Positions 51,622-61,296 of a stretch of 64,000 nucleotides of DNA are shown piece by piece. Position 1 is the first letter of the stretch, and each line of letters begins with the position of its first letter. Position numbers and translations under genes: made by a program. The notes beneath the pieces were generated by a model. It was not told where the DNA came from, ran no database searches, and saw only the letters and a program-made list of their open reading frames with translations. Source of the stretch: Pontibacillus yanchengensis (lineage in GTDB: Bacteria; Bacillota; Bacilli; Bacillales; BH030062); the NCBI RefSeq assembly GCF_009856295.1, contig NZ_WMEU01000006.1, positions 1 to 64,000 of the forward strand, in the 5' to 3' direction.

Positions 51622-52380
51622 CTAACGAATATATTTTAGGTTCGTGAATACAGGGTCTTTCAATTCAAATTCATACGTTTTTTCATCAACCAGACCAAGT
51701 GTTTTATCACTATCGTAAAGTTGCAGCATAAATTGTGCCATTTCTTTTGCTGTATGGAAATTTGGCATCCTTTCTTTATAATCAAACTTATCTGTATCAA
51801 GAGCACGTTTCGCAAATTCGGTTTCCGTAATTCCAGGAGCTAAAATTTTCGCTTGTAAGCTTGCGCCTTTTGATGCTAACTCTTCTGCAAGCCCTTCTGT
51901 AAACGAACTGACAAAAAATTTCGTAGCTGTGTATGTAACCGCATTTGGTAAAATACTGTATCCTCCGCTAGAAGCTACATTAATAAGCTGTGAACCTTCC
52001 ACATTGGTATAATCACGGACGTAGAGGGTTGAGAGAATAGTGAGTGCTTGTGTATTCAATAGAATCATGTTCTCCACTTTGTCTAAGTCTTGGTCAGCAA
52101 CAGGTGATTTCACCCCGAATCCGGCATTATTTATCCAAGTATCAATCTCATACACTTTTAACTTTTCGTAGATGGCATAAACGTTTTCCATAATGGATAG
52201 GTCTGTTGGTTCAACGACAACGTCAATCTCAGCGTTATGTTGACGGATTTCAGCTTTCAAATCCTCTAATTTATGTTCCCTTCGTGCAATAAGAATTAAA
52301 TTTTTCCCTCGTTCTGCAAAAGCTAAAGCAGATTCATAGCCTATTCCTGAACTAGCCCCTGTTATGACAGTATATCTCAT
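51622..52380 (-). CDS. SDR-family oxidoreductase
   Basis: 252 residues, ATG after CAGGAGGTAG. TGASSGIGYES, NNAGFG, catalytic VASSGGY and TYTATKFFVSS (Y-x-x-x-K). C-terminal ALDTDKFDYKERMPNF. It lies upstream of the other SDR gene on the same strand, separated by 114 bases, but the two are not close in sequence. Confidence 0.88.
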   Translation of the reverse strand: MRYTVITGASSGIGYESALAFAERGKNLILIARREHKLEDLKAEIRQHNAEIDVVVEPTDLSIMENVYAIYEKLKVYEIDTWINNAGFGVKSPVADQDLDKVENMILLNTQALTILSTLYVRDYTNVEGSQLINVASSGGYSILPNAVTYTATKFFVSSFTEGLAEELASKGASLQAKILAPGITETEFAKRALDTDKFDYKERMPNFHTAKEMAQFMLQLYDSDKTLGLVDEKTYEFELKDPVFTNLKYIR

Positions 52381-52544
52381 GGTTCTACCTCCTGAAATTC
52401 AATTAGAATATATTAAGCTTAAGGTTCTTTCATGAAAAAGGTCAAGTTATACGGTAGTCCATTTATGTTTTTGAAAAGATATTGTTCTGAATAATATGGT
52501 AGAATATAACAATAGCATCGATTGAAAATGTAAAGGAGATTACA

Positions 52545-52868
52545 ATGAAAAGATTTTTTAAGCAACCATTGAAGGTATCGTTTTGGTCTCTCATTTTTAC
52601 GTTTGTTGTACTCTCGGTTTTATTGATCGATTTAGAGTTTTTCTCAAACACAGATTCTGATTTTGTGTATACAGCATCGAAAGTATATATTGCTATTGCA
52701 TTACCTGTATTAATAGTGAATCCTTTGTTTGGGCTCATTTACTCGTTTTTTGTAGAAGGGTATAGGAAAATCATTTTTATTTTGCTTCATTTCGCTAGTG
52801 CAGGAACGATCTCAATCTATGCGTTTCTGGCCTTCATGTTCCGTTATTTTGTTCCATTTGCACCTTAG
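52545..52868 (+). CDS. Membrane protein
   Basis: 107 residues, ATG after AAAGGAG. Three helices (about 13-29, 44-68 and 77-100). Family unknown. Divergent from the SDR gene. Confidence 0.6.
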   Translation: MKRFFKQPLKVSFWSLIFTFVVLSVLLIDLEFFSNTDSDFVYTASKVYIAIALPVLIVNPLFGLIYSFFVEGYRKIIFILLHFASAGTISIYAFLAFMFRYFVPFAP

Positions 52869-52880
52869 CAAATATTAAAA

Positions 52881-52908
52881 GATGAGCGAGTTTAATTCGC
52901 TCATCTTA
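52881..52908. terminator. Bidirectional terminator
   Basis: GATGAGCGA, GTTTAAT, TCGCTCATC; lies between convergent genes. Confidence 0.8.
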
Positions 52909-52926
52909 CTACGTCGCAATTTAAAC

Positions 52927-53403
52927 CTACTTACTTTGTTCCACGTCACTGTACTTAGGGTTTTTTGAAGCATTGCCTTTTTGGGCAACGCTGCTTTCAG
53001 TTGGATTGTCTGAGGCATAGCTTTTTTCTTGCGCGATAGAGCTATTCACAGGTTTCTCGACAGCATTGCTGTCCTTAATTCCAATAGCTGATTGTTCTAT
53101 ATGACCAAGTGATATTTGTTCTGGATTTTGTTCCTGAGTAACATTGAGATAAATATTTATCTCAAGTGGTCCATCATAAGATGTTTTATCCTTGCGTTTA
53201 CATTTTGAATATTTGTTGCAATATTTTGGTTCTTTGTCTACATTTACTTGTAGCGGAATATTTGGTGCTTCCTCGTCCTTATTTTCTAGAATTTCTTCTT
53301 TTAATTCTTTTAAAAGTTCTTTCTTTAGTTTGCGTTTCAATTTCTTTTTATTATATTTTTCTTCCTTATCTCTGCACACTTTACTTATCCAACCTTTCTT
53401 CAT
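52927..53403 (-). CDS. Repeat-containing basic/acidic protein (paralogue A)
   Basis: 158 residues. Lys-rich N-terminus (KKLKRKLKKELLKELKEEIL), a middle part with KCKRKDK, then EQISLGHIEQSAIGIKDSNA followed by two degenerate units of about 16 residues of the form A-S-D/K-N-P-x-x-S-x-V-x-Q. The block ISLG...AI.IKDSNA is shared with the neighbour at 53455. No known family; low-complexity, extended repeats suggest a surface or spore-coat structural role, unproved. Confidence 0.55.
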   Translation of the reverse strand: MKKGWISKVCRDKEEKYNKKKLKRKLKKELLKELKEEILENKDEEAPNIPLQVNVDKEPKYCNKYSKCKRKDKTSYDGPLEINIYLNVTQEQNPEQISLGHIEQSAIGIKDSNAVEKPVNSSIAQEKSYASDNPTESSVAQKGNASKNPKYSDVEQSK

Positions 53404-53414
53404 TCTAATAAAAA

Positions 53415-53443
53415 GACGTTATCCCCACAAAAATGTGGGGATT
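53415..53443. terminator. Terminator between the paralogues
   Basis: ATCCCCACA, AAAA, TGTGGGGAT; short strong hairpin. Confidence 0.7.
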
Positions 53444-53454
53444 CAAGGGAAGGA

Positions 53455-53778
53455 CTATTCTTCTTTTTTGTTTTTAGCTTCACTATCTTCTTGAGCAACT
53501 GCGCTATTATAAGGATTATCAGAGGCATTGCTTTCGTCTTGAGAAACTGCACTATTATAAGGATTATCGGAAGCGTTACTATCCTTAATAGCGATTGCAC
53601 CGTTATCTACATATCCAAGAGAAATTTGTACTGGATATTGAGTTTGTAGGCAACCATGCTTTTTGCCTTTAAAGTCATCATGGGTTTTCTTACCATCATG
53701 TTCCTTATGATCGTAATCATAGTCAAATTCATAATCAAACTCTTTTTTCTTACATTTTTTTCGATTGCGCTTACCCAT
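53455..53778 (-). CDS. Repeat-containing protein (paralogue B)
   Basis: 107 residues, ATG after AAAGGTGGAGATG. A Lys/Asp/Tyr-rich N-terminus (EFDYEFDYDYDHKEHDGKK), then VQISLGYVDNGAIAIKDSN and two exact 16-residue units ASDNPYNSAV-x-Q-D/E, ending acidic. Paralogue of 52927-53403; the two genes are tandem on the minus strand. Function unknown. The 440 bases to the next gene (53,779-54,219) hold no feature I recognise. Confidence 0.6.
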   Translation of the reverse strand: MGKRNRKKCKKKEFDYEFDYDYDHKEHDGKKTHDDFKGKKHGCLQTQYPVQISLGYVDNGAIAIKDSNASDNPYNSAVSQDESNASDNPYNSAVAQEDSEAKNKKEE

Positions 53779-54219
53779 AAATTCATCTCCACCTTTATTT
53801 TAATTCATGCAAGCATCAGAAAGATTTTGATGTCTGACACTTAATACAAGTTATGTCATTAAAATTAAGAGGGTTGGATGGATATAATATTTGAAGAATA
53901 AATGATGCATTACTCTATTACTCATTTTTTAAGAATAGAGTTAGAAGTCTAGCTTATTGGAAGGGTTTGATAAAAAGATAGTAACGTTTATAGAATAAAT
54001 AATTTTCTTATTCTATAAATAAAGGGAATTAGAATCTCTACTCCATTAAAGAATAGCGTTAAATCTTTTCCTAATAATAAAAACACTGGATAGGTTGGTT
54101 TACTTGTCATAAGGTATAGATATGGAATAAAATAAAATTATATATTCAATGTGAAATGTTTCACAAAAGCTTGCCTAGAAACCGATATTTATTAAGGTTT
54201 TATTTAAGGGGAATGTCTT

Positions 54220-55953
54220 ATGAACGATTTAAAAAAGTTGGCTAAAGAGCAGAAAGGGTCACGGATATGGCTAATAGTAAGCTCTAGTGGATTAGCCTTG
54301 AGTGTCATTGCTCAAGCTTATTTGATAGTAAAGATTGTGGATTTAGTTTTTTTACAACAAGCTTTATTTGAAAAAATTATACCCTTGGCCGTTTGGCTTG
54401 CGATTGCACTTTTAGCAAGAGTTGGTTTTACCTATTTTAATGGATGGATAGGCGTTAAGATGGCCACGACTATGAAAAGGAAGTTTAGAGAAAAGTTGTT
54501 TGAGAAATTCTCTTCTAATCCTTTACAAGCTTCCATTGCAGGGCAATCTGGTCATAAAGTTAGTGTAACCATGGATTCGGTTGATGAATTGGATAGCTAT
54601 TTTAGTAAGTATGCTCCTCAAGTAATTCAATCTACAATCGTTCCCTTAAGTATTTTAATTGTGGTAGCCATTCAGCATTTTCCATCTGCCGTTATTATGA
54701 TGGTCACTGCGCCTTTTATACCACTTTTCTATGCCATAATTGGTATTATGACAAAGAAAAAATCAGAGGAGCAAATGGATAAAATGGCAATATTCTCGGG
54801 CCATTTTTTAGATACTTTACAAGGGCTGACAACGTTAAAACTATTCGGAAGAAGTAACCAAAAAAAAGAGTCTATAGAACAAAGCAGCTTAGACTTCAGG
54901 GATGCCACAATGGAAGTGTTAAAAGTGGCCTTTGTTTCTTCCTTAATGCTTGAGCTAATATCCATGCTAAGTATCGGTATTATTGCTTTAGAGATTGGAT
55001 TGCAGTTAGTTGTGTTTGAAAATATTACGTTTGTTCCTGCATTCTTTATTTTGGTACTGGCTCCAGAATTTTATTTAGCTCTTAAGGATTTAGGAAGTGC
55101 GTTTCATACGGGTAGAGGAAGTATGGGAGCGGCTAATAAAGTTAATGAAGAATTGCAACAGGACATTCAGCCTGTAAATTGGGGGAATAAACCCCTTCAT
55201 CACTTAACAGAACCACCTCATATTATGCTCGATCATGTTGGTTATCAGTACGAGGAAGATGAGTTTGAGTTACATCCTGTCACGGCTGAGATTCCAGCGT
55301 ACAAACAAATAGCTATAGTTGGAAAAACCGGGGCTGGGAAAACGACCCTGTTACACCTATTGGCAGGGTTGCTCCCCCCAACTTCAGGTGAATTAAAAGT
55401 GAATGATGCCTCATTGAATGAGTATCAAGAAGAAGAGTGGTTAGGGCAAATAAGTTATATATCACAACATCCCTATATTTTCTCTGGGACATTAGCTGAA
55501 AATATAGCGTTAGGTAGTAAAAAAGATGTTACCAGAAATGAAATAGAGGAAGCAGGGCAACAGGCTGGAATTTCAGGGTTTGTAAATGGGCTCGCTCAAG
55601 GGTATGACACCATAGTTGGTGAAGGAGGCAGAGGACTTTCAGGTGGAGAGAAACAGAGAGTCGCTTTGGCAAGGGCTTTTTTAAAGAAGCCGTCCTTTAT
55701 CATATTTGATGAACCTACAACTGGACTTGACCTCTTTACGGAACAGATATTGCAGCAGTCTATTCAAACCTTATCTAAGCAAGCAACTATGGTTACAGTT
55801 GCTCATCGTCTGCATACTATACGTCAAGCAGATGAAATTTGGGTAATGGAACAAGGAACAATTGTTGCTAAAGGCACACATGAGGAACTCCTACAAACAA
55901 CAAGCGTGTATCAAGATATGGTCGATGTGCAAAAGAGGAGCGTAACGCTATGA
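54220..55953 (+). CDS. cydD: Thiol reductant ABC exporter subunit CydD
   Basis: 577 residues, ATG after AAGGGGAATG. N-terminal six-helix ABC exporter domain (residues about 20-310), then an ATPase domain with Walker A VGKTGAGKTT, signature LSGGEKQRVALARAF and Walker B FIIFDEPTTGLD. With CydC it exports cysteine and glutathione, or an equivalent thiol, needed to assemble cytochrome bd. Four-base overlap with cydC shows co-translation. cydAB are not next to it here. Confidence 0.88.
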   Translation: MNDLKKLAKEQKGSRIWLIVSSSGLALSVIAQAYLIVKIVDLVFLQQALFEKIIPLAVWLAIALLARVGFTYFNGWIGVKMATTMKRKFREKLFEKFSSNPLQASIAGQSGHKVSVTMDSVDELDSYFSKYAPQVIQSTIVPLSILIVVAIQHFPSAVIMMVTAPFIPLFYAIIGIMTKKKSEEQMDKMAIFSGHFLDTLQGLTTLKLFGRSNQKKESIEQSSLDFRDATMEVLKVAFVSSLMLELISMLSIGIIALEIGLQLVVFENITFVPAFFILVLAPEFYLALKDLGSAFHTGRGSMGAANKVNEELQQDIQPVNWGNKPLHHLTEPPHIMLDHVGYQYEEDEFELHPVTAEIPAYKQIAIVGKTGAGKTTLLHLLAGLLPPTSGELKVNDASLNEYQEEEWLGQISYISQHPYIFSGTLAENIALGSKKDVTRNEIEEAGQQAGISGFVNGLAQGYDTIVGEGGRGLSGGEKQRVALARAFLKKPSFIIFDEPTTGLDLFTEQILQQSIQTLSKQATMVTVAHRLHTIRQADEIWVMEQGTIVAKGTHEELLQTTSVYQDMVDVQKRSVTL

Positions 55954-57668
55954 AGGATTTACAGTATGTCATCAAAGAAATTGTGACAGAGAAGAGAGAT
56001 GTTATTCTTTCTGTGCTATTTGGAGTTATTGCAGGTTTGACAGCAGTTGCTCTGTTTGCAGCCAGTGGATATTTGATTTCAAAAGCAGCACTGAAACCTC
56101 CATTTTATACGCTTTCTATCATGATTGCCTTTTTAAAGTTATCTGGGTTTATGAGAGCATTTGGTCGATATTTGGAGAGGTACTTTTCCCATCGAGCTAC
56201 CTTTACGATTTTAAGTAAATTGCGAGTGAAGTTTTTTGAAAGAATTGAACCATTGGCGCCTTCCATTTTGCAGAGACAACAGAGTGGGGAGTTGTTAGCA
56301 CGAGTTGTTGGAGATATTGACCGGCTTCAATATTTCTTTTTAAGAGTATTTTATCCGCCTATTCTACTTGTTCTTGTATTTGTGAGTACAATTTTGTTCA
56401 CCACCTTTTATTCTCTATCAATTGCTCTTATTTTATTAGTAGGATTGTTGATAACAGGTGTGGTTATTCCTGCGTTATTCGCATGGAAGCAACGTAGGAT
56501 AGAGAGTACGATAAGAGAAAAGAGAGGGAAGTTATCGACTGATGTTACCGAATTTCTCTATGGCTTTAGAGATTTAAAAATTCATCAAAAACTACCGGAA
56601 AAATTGGATCATTTACAGCACAAATCCTCAGATTACCTTCGGGAACAGGAAAGAGAAGGAGTCATCGAAAGATTAAATCTATCCCTGCATACTGGGGTTT
56701 CTTTACTCATTTCTTGGTTAGTCATTATGGTAGGAGCTTATTTGGTTTCAACTAATCAGTTGGACGGTATTTTTCTGGCCATGCTTGTGATGATTTCGTT
56801 AACCGTATTTGAAAATGCGACTCCTATGGCTGTGCTACCAGGATATTTAGAGGATAGTCGTAGGGCAGCTAATAGGTTACAGGATGTAGAAGGAGAAGAC
56901 AGAAGCGAAAAACAGGAGAACAAATGGCTTCTTCCATCGACGAAAGCATTTGATATAAAGGCAAACAATATCTCTTTTGCTTTTCCGCAAGAAGCTCGTT
57001 CTTCTATTCATTCGTTTTCAATCCACCTTCCCCCAGGTTCTAAAACGGCTATTGTTGGACCGAGTGGTTCAGGTAAATCTACTCTCTTGCAATTGCTCTT
57101 AAAATTTCATTTGCCAGTTAATGGGGAGGTTTTACTCGGAGGAAACGATATCAAACACATTGCTCAAGAAGATATATGGGCCCATACGAATGTGGTTTTG
57201 CAAGAGAATCATTTCTTTTACGGAACCATTCGGGACAACCTAATGCTTGCTAAGTCAGAGGCAACAGATGAAGAAATGAATGCAGCATTACAACACATGC
57301 ATTTAGATCATTTTTCTCTAGATCAAAAGGTTCTTGAAAAAGGAGAAAACTTATCTGGTGGAGAAAAACAACGTCTTGCGATTGCAAGAACTTTTCTCAA
57401 ACAAGCATCCGTTTGGTTATTGGATGAACCAACCTCTTCTGTGGATGTTGTTACGGAACAATCCATCTTCCAACACATTTTACGCTTGGCGGAACAAGAT
57501 ACGCTCCTGTTGATTAGCCATCGATTGAATGGGCTAGAACAAATGGATTACATTATCGTCATGGACCAAGGTGAAATCGTTGAAGAGGGGACTTATCAGG
57601 AGTTAGTGGCTCAAGAAGGATATTTTTATGAAATGAAACAGATTGAGGATAGTGTTCTTATGCAGTGA
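55950..57668 (+). CDS. cydC: Thiol reductant ABC exporter subunit CydC
   Basis: 572 residues, overlapping cydD by 4 bases. Six helices, then Walker A VGPSGSGKSTLL, signature LSGGEKQRLAIART and Walker B VWLLDEPTSSVD. Forms the heterodimeric exporter with CydD. FMRAFGRYLERYFSHRATF in the first transmembrane part is a CydC hallmark. Confidence 0.88.
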   Translation: MKDLQYVIKEIVTEKRDVILSVLFGVIAGLTAVALFAASGYLISKAALKPPFYTLSIMIAFLKLSGFMRAFGRYLERYFSHRATFTILSKLRVKFFERIEPLAPSILQRQQSGELLARVVGDIDRLQYFFLRVFYPPILLVLVFVSTILFTTFYSLSIALILLVGLLITGVVIPALFAWKQRRIESTIREKRGKLSTDVTEFLYGFRDLKIHQKLPEKLDHLQHKSSDYLREQEREGVIERLNLSLHTGVSLLISWLVIMVGAYLVSTNQLDGIFLAMLVMISLTVFENATPMAVLPGYLEDSRRAANRLQDVEGEDRSEKQENKWLLPSTKAFDIKANNISFAFPQEARSSIHSFSIHLPPGSKTAIVGPSGSGKSTLLQLLLKFHLPVNGEVLLGGNDIKHIAQEDIWAHTNVVLQENHFFYGTIRDNLMLAKSEATDEEMNAALQHMHLDHFSLDQKVLEKGENLSGGEKQRLAIARTFLKQASVWLLDEPTSSVDVVTEQSIFQHILRLAEQDTLLLISHRLNGLEQMDYIIVMDQGEIVEEGTYQELVAQEGYFYEMKQIEDSVLMQ

Positions 57669-57699
57669 TTCTAGCTTGGAGCTTTCCTCTTATTTGGTT

Positions 57700-57737
57700 T
57701 TAAAAGGAGACTGACTCACCAGGTGGTCTTCTTTTTT
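57700..57737 (+). terminator. Terminator of cydDC
   Basis: AAAAGGAGACTGACTCACC and GGTGGTCTTCTTTTTTTT, imperfect stem then a long T-run. Confidence 0.7.
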
Positions 57738-57747
57738 TTATTGTCCA

Positions 57748-58078
57748 CCAGGAAATTATAAAAATGTTGGCTTGTGCATAACTAAGTAAGTTATAGAGAA
57801 CACGTCCAGCTCCAGCGCCCAGCAAACTTCCTTCACCTCCTTACGATAAGTCAACATCGAATCACGCATGTTTTCGTGTTGCCTTTATCTCCTACGGGTT
57901 AAGGGGGAGTTCTGAGTTGAAGAAGGTTCGATTAAAATCGCTGCATCGTGCAGCAACAACATCGAACTGACCTACATCCTGTAGGCCCGCGTCACGCAGC
58001 AACATCGAACCAACTCACGTCCTGTGGGTAGCAGTTTGTACGTCGCTAACCGGGCGCCCCGAGCTTTTGTTATTCTTT
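57748..58078. repeat. Long intergenic repeat, copy 2
   Basis: Same phrases as the copy at 50583: GAAATTATAAAAATG, GCTTGTGCATAACTAAG, ACGTCCAGCTCCAGCGCCCA, TACGATAAGTCAACATCGAA, CCTTTATCTCCTACGGG and TCGCTAACCGGGCGCCC. It is longer by about 130 bases containing two copies of CAGCAACA-CATCGAAC (tandem in the middle). Type of repeat common in Bacillaceae intergenic regions. Confidence 0.72.
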
Positions 58079-58230
58079 CATGTTATTTGTAAAACAGAAG
58101 TCCCAATTATATGGAGTTTACTTCGCTCTCAGTCTTTTCTTGAACGTGTTACTTTTTGCTAATAAACAATATTGTTAACAAAGCCATCTTTTAAATGAAG
58201 GATAAATCTATGTTCTAGTGGAAATAAGTA

Positions 58231-58268
58231 AAAAGGTGCTTACTAAATAATAAAGTAAGCACCTTAAG
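58231..58268. terminator. Bidirectional terminator
   Basis: AAAAAGGTGCTTACT and AGTAAGCACCTT arms around AAATAATAA; near the end of guaC. Confidence 0.85.
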
Positions 58269-58301
58269 ATTATGTGAGAAGAAGTTCTAATACATTAGAT
58301 A

Positions 58302-59285
58302 TTAATAGATTTTATCACCATTAAAAATTGAATTCTTTACAACTACATAATCAACATGGCGAATAGCTTCTAGATCGGTTCCTCCGGCATAAGATATCGC
58401 AGATTGTAGATCTTGTTCCATTTCATTTAACGTGTCTTGTAAATAACCTTTGTGTTCCACAAACATTTTTTTACCTTCAACGTTCTTCTTTTCGCCTTTT
58501 TGATATTCTGAAGCTGAACCAAAATATTCTTTATAGAGTTTACCGTTTTTCTCAGTAGTTTCACCTGGTGATTCTTCGTGACCTGCGAATAGAGAGCCAA
58601 TCATTACAAACGTTGCTCCAAATCGAATAGATTTCGCAACATCTCCATGTGTACGAATGCCACCGTCTGCAATTATTGGTTTCGTTGCTGCTTTTGCACA
58701 CCAACGAAGCGCTGCTAGCTGCCAACCGCCAGTGCCAAATCCTGTTTTAATCTTGGTAATACATACTTTACCAGGGCCAATTCCTACTTTGGTCGCATCT
58801 GCCCCTGCATGTTCCAATTCTCTAACAGCTTCAGGTGTTCCAACATTACCTGCAATAACAAAGGTCTGTGGTAAGTGCTGCTTAATATGTTGAATCATTT
58901 CAATTACAGCGTTGGAGTGTCCGTGAGCAATATCAATTGTAATATAATCGGGCATTAAATTTTCTTGGGAAAGTTGCTTCACAAATTCATATTCATCCTT
59001 TTTGACTCCAACACTGATAGATGTAAATAAACCACGGGATTTCATATCATGAATAAAATCGATTCGTTTCTCTGGTTCGAAACGATGCATCACATAGAAA
59101 TAACCTTTTTCAGCGAGGGTGATGGCAATTGTTTCGTCTATAATAGTTTGCATGTTTGCTGGGACAACAGGTAATTTGAATGAATGTTTACCCAATGTAA
59201 CGGTTGTATCACATTCAGAACGGCTATTTACTACACATTTAGCGGGAATCAATTGAATATCTTCGTAATCAAATACATTTTCCAT
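58302..59285 (-). CDS. guaC: GMP reductase
   Basis: 327 residues from the ATG at 59285 (GGAGTG ahead; a codon three residues earlier is also possible). IMPDH/GMPR barrel: [21 protein letters not shown], the active-site loop [15 protein letters not shown] with C175, and [18 protein letters not shown], which mark the GuaC2 group rather than IMP dehydrogenase (no CBS domains). It converts GMP to IMP with NADPH for purine salvage. Monocistronic. Confidence 0.92.
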   Translation of the reverse strand: MENVFDYEDIQLIPAKCVVNSRSECDTTVTLGKHSFKLPVVPANMQTIIDETIAITLAEKGYFYVMHRFEPEKRIDFIHDMKSRGLFTSISVGVKKDEYEFVKQLSQENLMPDYITIDIAHGHSNAVIEMIQHIKQHLPQTFVIAGNVGTPEAVRELEHAGADATKVGIGPGKVCITKIKTGFGTGGWQLAALRWCAKAATKPIIADGGIRTHGDVAKSIRFGATFVMIGSLFAGHEESPGETTEKNGKLYKEYFGSASEYQKGEKKNVEGKKMFVEHKGYLQDTLNEMEQDLQSAISYAGGTDLEAIRHVDYVVVKNSIFNGDKIY

Positions 59286-59401
59286 GACCTTCACTCCTAA
59301 AAACGAATGTTATATTATCTATTATGTAAAATGTTCGTATATTGTGTAATGTACATCAAATTCTGAAAAATGTCAAAGTATTTATGGAGAGTAGAGGGGA
59401 G

Positions 59402-59587
59402 GTGTCAGTTGAACAAATATTACTTATTTTGTTGTTGATACTAGTGTTCTCCGTTTTACTCATGATGATAGCGTGTCTTGTGTTTGGGGTGAGGTATGTA
59501 AGATCTCATGGTGTTAATAGAGAGGATGTTAATACTAGGTTGAAGAAAGTAGAAGAGGAGTTAAATTATTTAAAAAACAGAACATAA
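59402..59587 (+). CDS. Small membrane protein with a coiled-coil tail
   Basis: 61 residues from GTG 59402 after AGAGGGG; a longer frame upstream has no ribosome site. One helix (residues 6-30), then VRYVRSHGVNREDV and a coiled coil NTRLKKVEEELNYL. Family not recognised. Confidence 0.5.
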   Translation: MSVEQILLILLLILVFSVLLMMIACLVFGVRYVRSHGVNREDVNTRLKKVEEELNYLKNRT

Positions 59588-59802
59588 TCATTAAAATGTG
59601 ATAGGTACTTAGTGAACAATTTTTTAAGCCCAAAGAATTTTTGTATTCCATTTGTTATTAACCTTAAAGAAAATTTCACAAGACTAAATACTTTCATAAG
59701 GCTCTAAGTAAAATATGAAAATTACAGAAGGTGTATTTTGTCTCTTAATAGAATGAACTATAAAGTAGTCACTATTAAAATGGATAAGAGAGGAAGGTCA
59801 AT

Positions 59803-60261
59803 ATGAATAACAGTCAATCATTTGTGTACACAACTTACATTTTAACTACTCCTGAAAAACTTTGGGATGCTTTAACATCTAGTAATAGTACAAGCGAATA
59901 TTTCTTCGGCAGAGAAGTCCAGTCTAATTGGAAGGAAGGTTCAAACGTTCAATTTCTAACACAAAGCGGTGAACTGGATGTAGAAGGGAAAGTTCTACAA
60001 TTTGAGATAAATGAACTTCTTTCTTATACATGGCATCATGTAGATGATATAGAAAGAGAAGAACCTTTAGTTGTAACATTCAAACTTAGAAAAATGAATG
60101 AAGTTGTTAAGTTGACTCTTATTCATAAGAATCTTAATGATGATGATTTTAGTAATGAAGAAAATACATTTGGTGGTTTAAATAATGGCTGGCCAGCTAT
60201 ACTGAGCAACTTGAAGACCTTTTTGGAAACAGGAAGAACCTTATCTCCAATGGATATTTAA
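59803..60261 (+). CDS. AHSA1/SRPBCC-type protein
   Basis: 152 residues, ATG after AGAGGAAGG. TTYILTTPEKLWDALTSSNS starts the family's typical helix-grip fold, then GSNVQFLTQSGELDVEGKVL, SYTWHHVDDIEREE and the end helix GLNNGWPAILSNLKTFLETG. Such proteins bind hydrophobic ligands or co-chaperone; substrate unknown. Confidence 0.85.
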   Translation: MNNSQSFVYTTYILTTPEKLWDALTSSNSTSEYFFGREVQSNWKEGSNVQFLTQSGELDVEGKVLQFEINELLSYTWHHVDDIEREEPLVVTFKLRKMNEVVKLTLIHKNLNDDDFSNEENTFGGLNNGWPAILSNLKTFLETGRTLSPMDI

Positions 60262-60365
60262 CAGGATCATGCATGCGTAGTGAAGGTAGTGTTTTCCTTT
60301 TTTTAGGAAAAAGTTAATGCTATCTAAAGATGCTTTTTTGAGAGTATTTACTATCCCCCCCCTTT

Positions 60366-60396
60366 GAGACCGTTTCTATTTAAGAAACGCTTTTTT
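60366..60396 (+). terminator. Terminator
   Basis: GACCGTTTCT, ATTTA, AGAAACGCTTTTTT; lies 105 bases after the AHSA1 gene. Confidence 0.75.
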
Positions 60397-60554
60397 GTGT
60401 AAATCGTTTATTTCTGTAATATAAGATTAACTTAAAGCAGGAAGGTTGAATAAGGTATAAGAGATGGACGATTTAAGGAAGAAAGCTCGTTTAATTTATA
60501 TATAATAACATTAAACGAAGCGTTTTTATCATAAACTATTTTTGGGGTGAAAAG

Positions 60555-60995
60555 ATGCCAAGAGTAAAATACACAAGTTCGGACGTAGATCTAATGGCGA
60601 GGTTGATGAGAGCCGAAGCCGTAGGTGAAGGAAAACAAGGTATGTTATATGTAGGAAATGTAGTGGTTAATCGTGCTAAAGCAGATTGTTTAGATTTTAA
60701 AGATCTAAGAACAATTTCAGAAGTTATTTATCAAGTACAAGGAGGAAACTATTCTTTCGAAGCTGTTCAAAAGGGGAATCTGTTTTACAATAGGGCGAGA
60801 TCTGCTGAAAGAAGGTTAGCAAAGAAGAATTTAAGATTCTGGAGGGATCACCCAGCGAAATATTCCCTGTGGTACTTCAATCCGGAGGGGCAATGTCCTT
60901 CATCATGGTATGGTCAACCGTTTACTGGTCAATTTAAAAATCATTGTTATTATGAACCACAAGCTGGAACGTGTGCGAGTGTTTATGGAGGATAA
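60555..60995 (+). CDS. cwlJ: Spore cortex hydrolase CwlJ
   Basis: 146 residues, ATG after TGGGGTGAAAAG. The SleB/CwlJ hydrolase domain fills the protein: LMARLMRAEAVGEGKQGMLY (catalytic Glu), NVVVNRAKADCLDF, ISEVIYQVQGGNYSFEAV and the C-terminal ALWYFNPEGQCPSSWYG-type ending (here SLWYFNPEGQCPSSWYGQ). No signal peptide, as in CwlJ. It degrades cortex peptidoglycan during germination, so the organism is a spore-former. Confidence 0.9.
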   Translation: MPRVKYTSSDVDLMARLMRAEAVGEGKQGMLYVGNVVVNRAKADCLDFKDLRTISEVIYQVQGGNYSFEAVQKGNLFYNRARSAERRLAKKNLRFWRDHPAKYSLWYFNPEGQCPSSWYGQPFTGQFKNHCYYEPQAGTCASVYGG

Positions 60996-61065
60996 ACGTA
61001 TTATCATTACAGAGTTAATATCACCATGAATATTATTCTAAATAGAGACTTTCAGAATAGGCTGC

Positions 61066-61098
61066 TAAGAGGCTTGATCCAATCAAGCTTCTTTTTTT
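61066..61098 (+). terminator. Terminator downstream of cwlJ
   Basis: AGAGGCTTGAT, CC, AATCAAGCTTCT and a T-run. Confidence 0.8.
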
Positions 61099-61117
61099 AT
61101 GGTCTTGCCTACCTCTT

Positions 61118-61190
61118 TCTCCGGCGGGAGTCTCCTTGTTCCCAGGCCACCTTTGCTTTTGTGGAGATGAACGGAAACAAGGCCAGTTTA
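61118..61190. repeat. Short palindromic intergenic repeat
   Basis: CTTTCTCCGGCGGGAGTCTC, then CCTTGTT and AACAAGG arms 40 bases apart. It resembles palindromic units scattered in Bacillaceae intergenic regions. Only one copy is visible here. Confidence 0.3.
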
Positions 61191-61252
61191 GAGTCCAAAA
61201 AAAATTCTACAAACACATATTGATTATTGGGTCAATGAGGAGTAATCTTAAG

Positions 61253-61268
61253 TTGACTAAAAAGTCAA
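61253..61268. promoter_or_regulatory. Likely TetR operator
   Basis: TTGACT-AAAA-AGTCAA, a 16-base inverted repeat 29 bases before the ABC gene start, in the position of an operator for the TetR regulator encoded at the end of the same operon. Confidence 0.6.
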
Positions 61269-61296
61269 TTTAGGTTTGTAAAGGGGGAAGGTCAAA

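Noticed and set aside
53166..53844. Plus-strand hydrophobic frames at 53166-53844
   Set aside because: Antisense of Lys/Asp-rich genes always yields Phe/Leu-rich frames; no ribosome sites.
59286..59341. Purine riboswitch upstream of guaC
   Set aside because: The gap to the start is under 60 bases and shows no three-stem aptamer.
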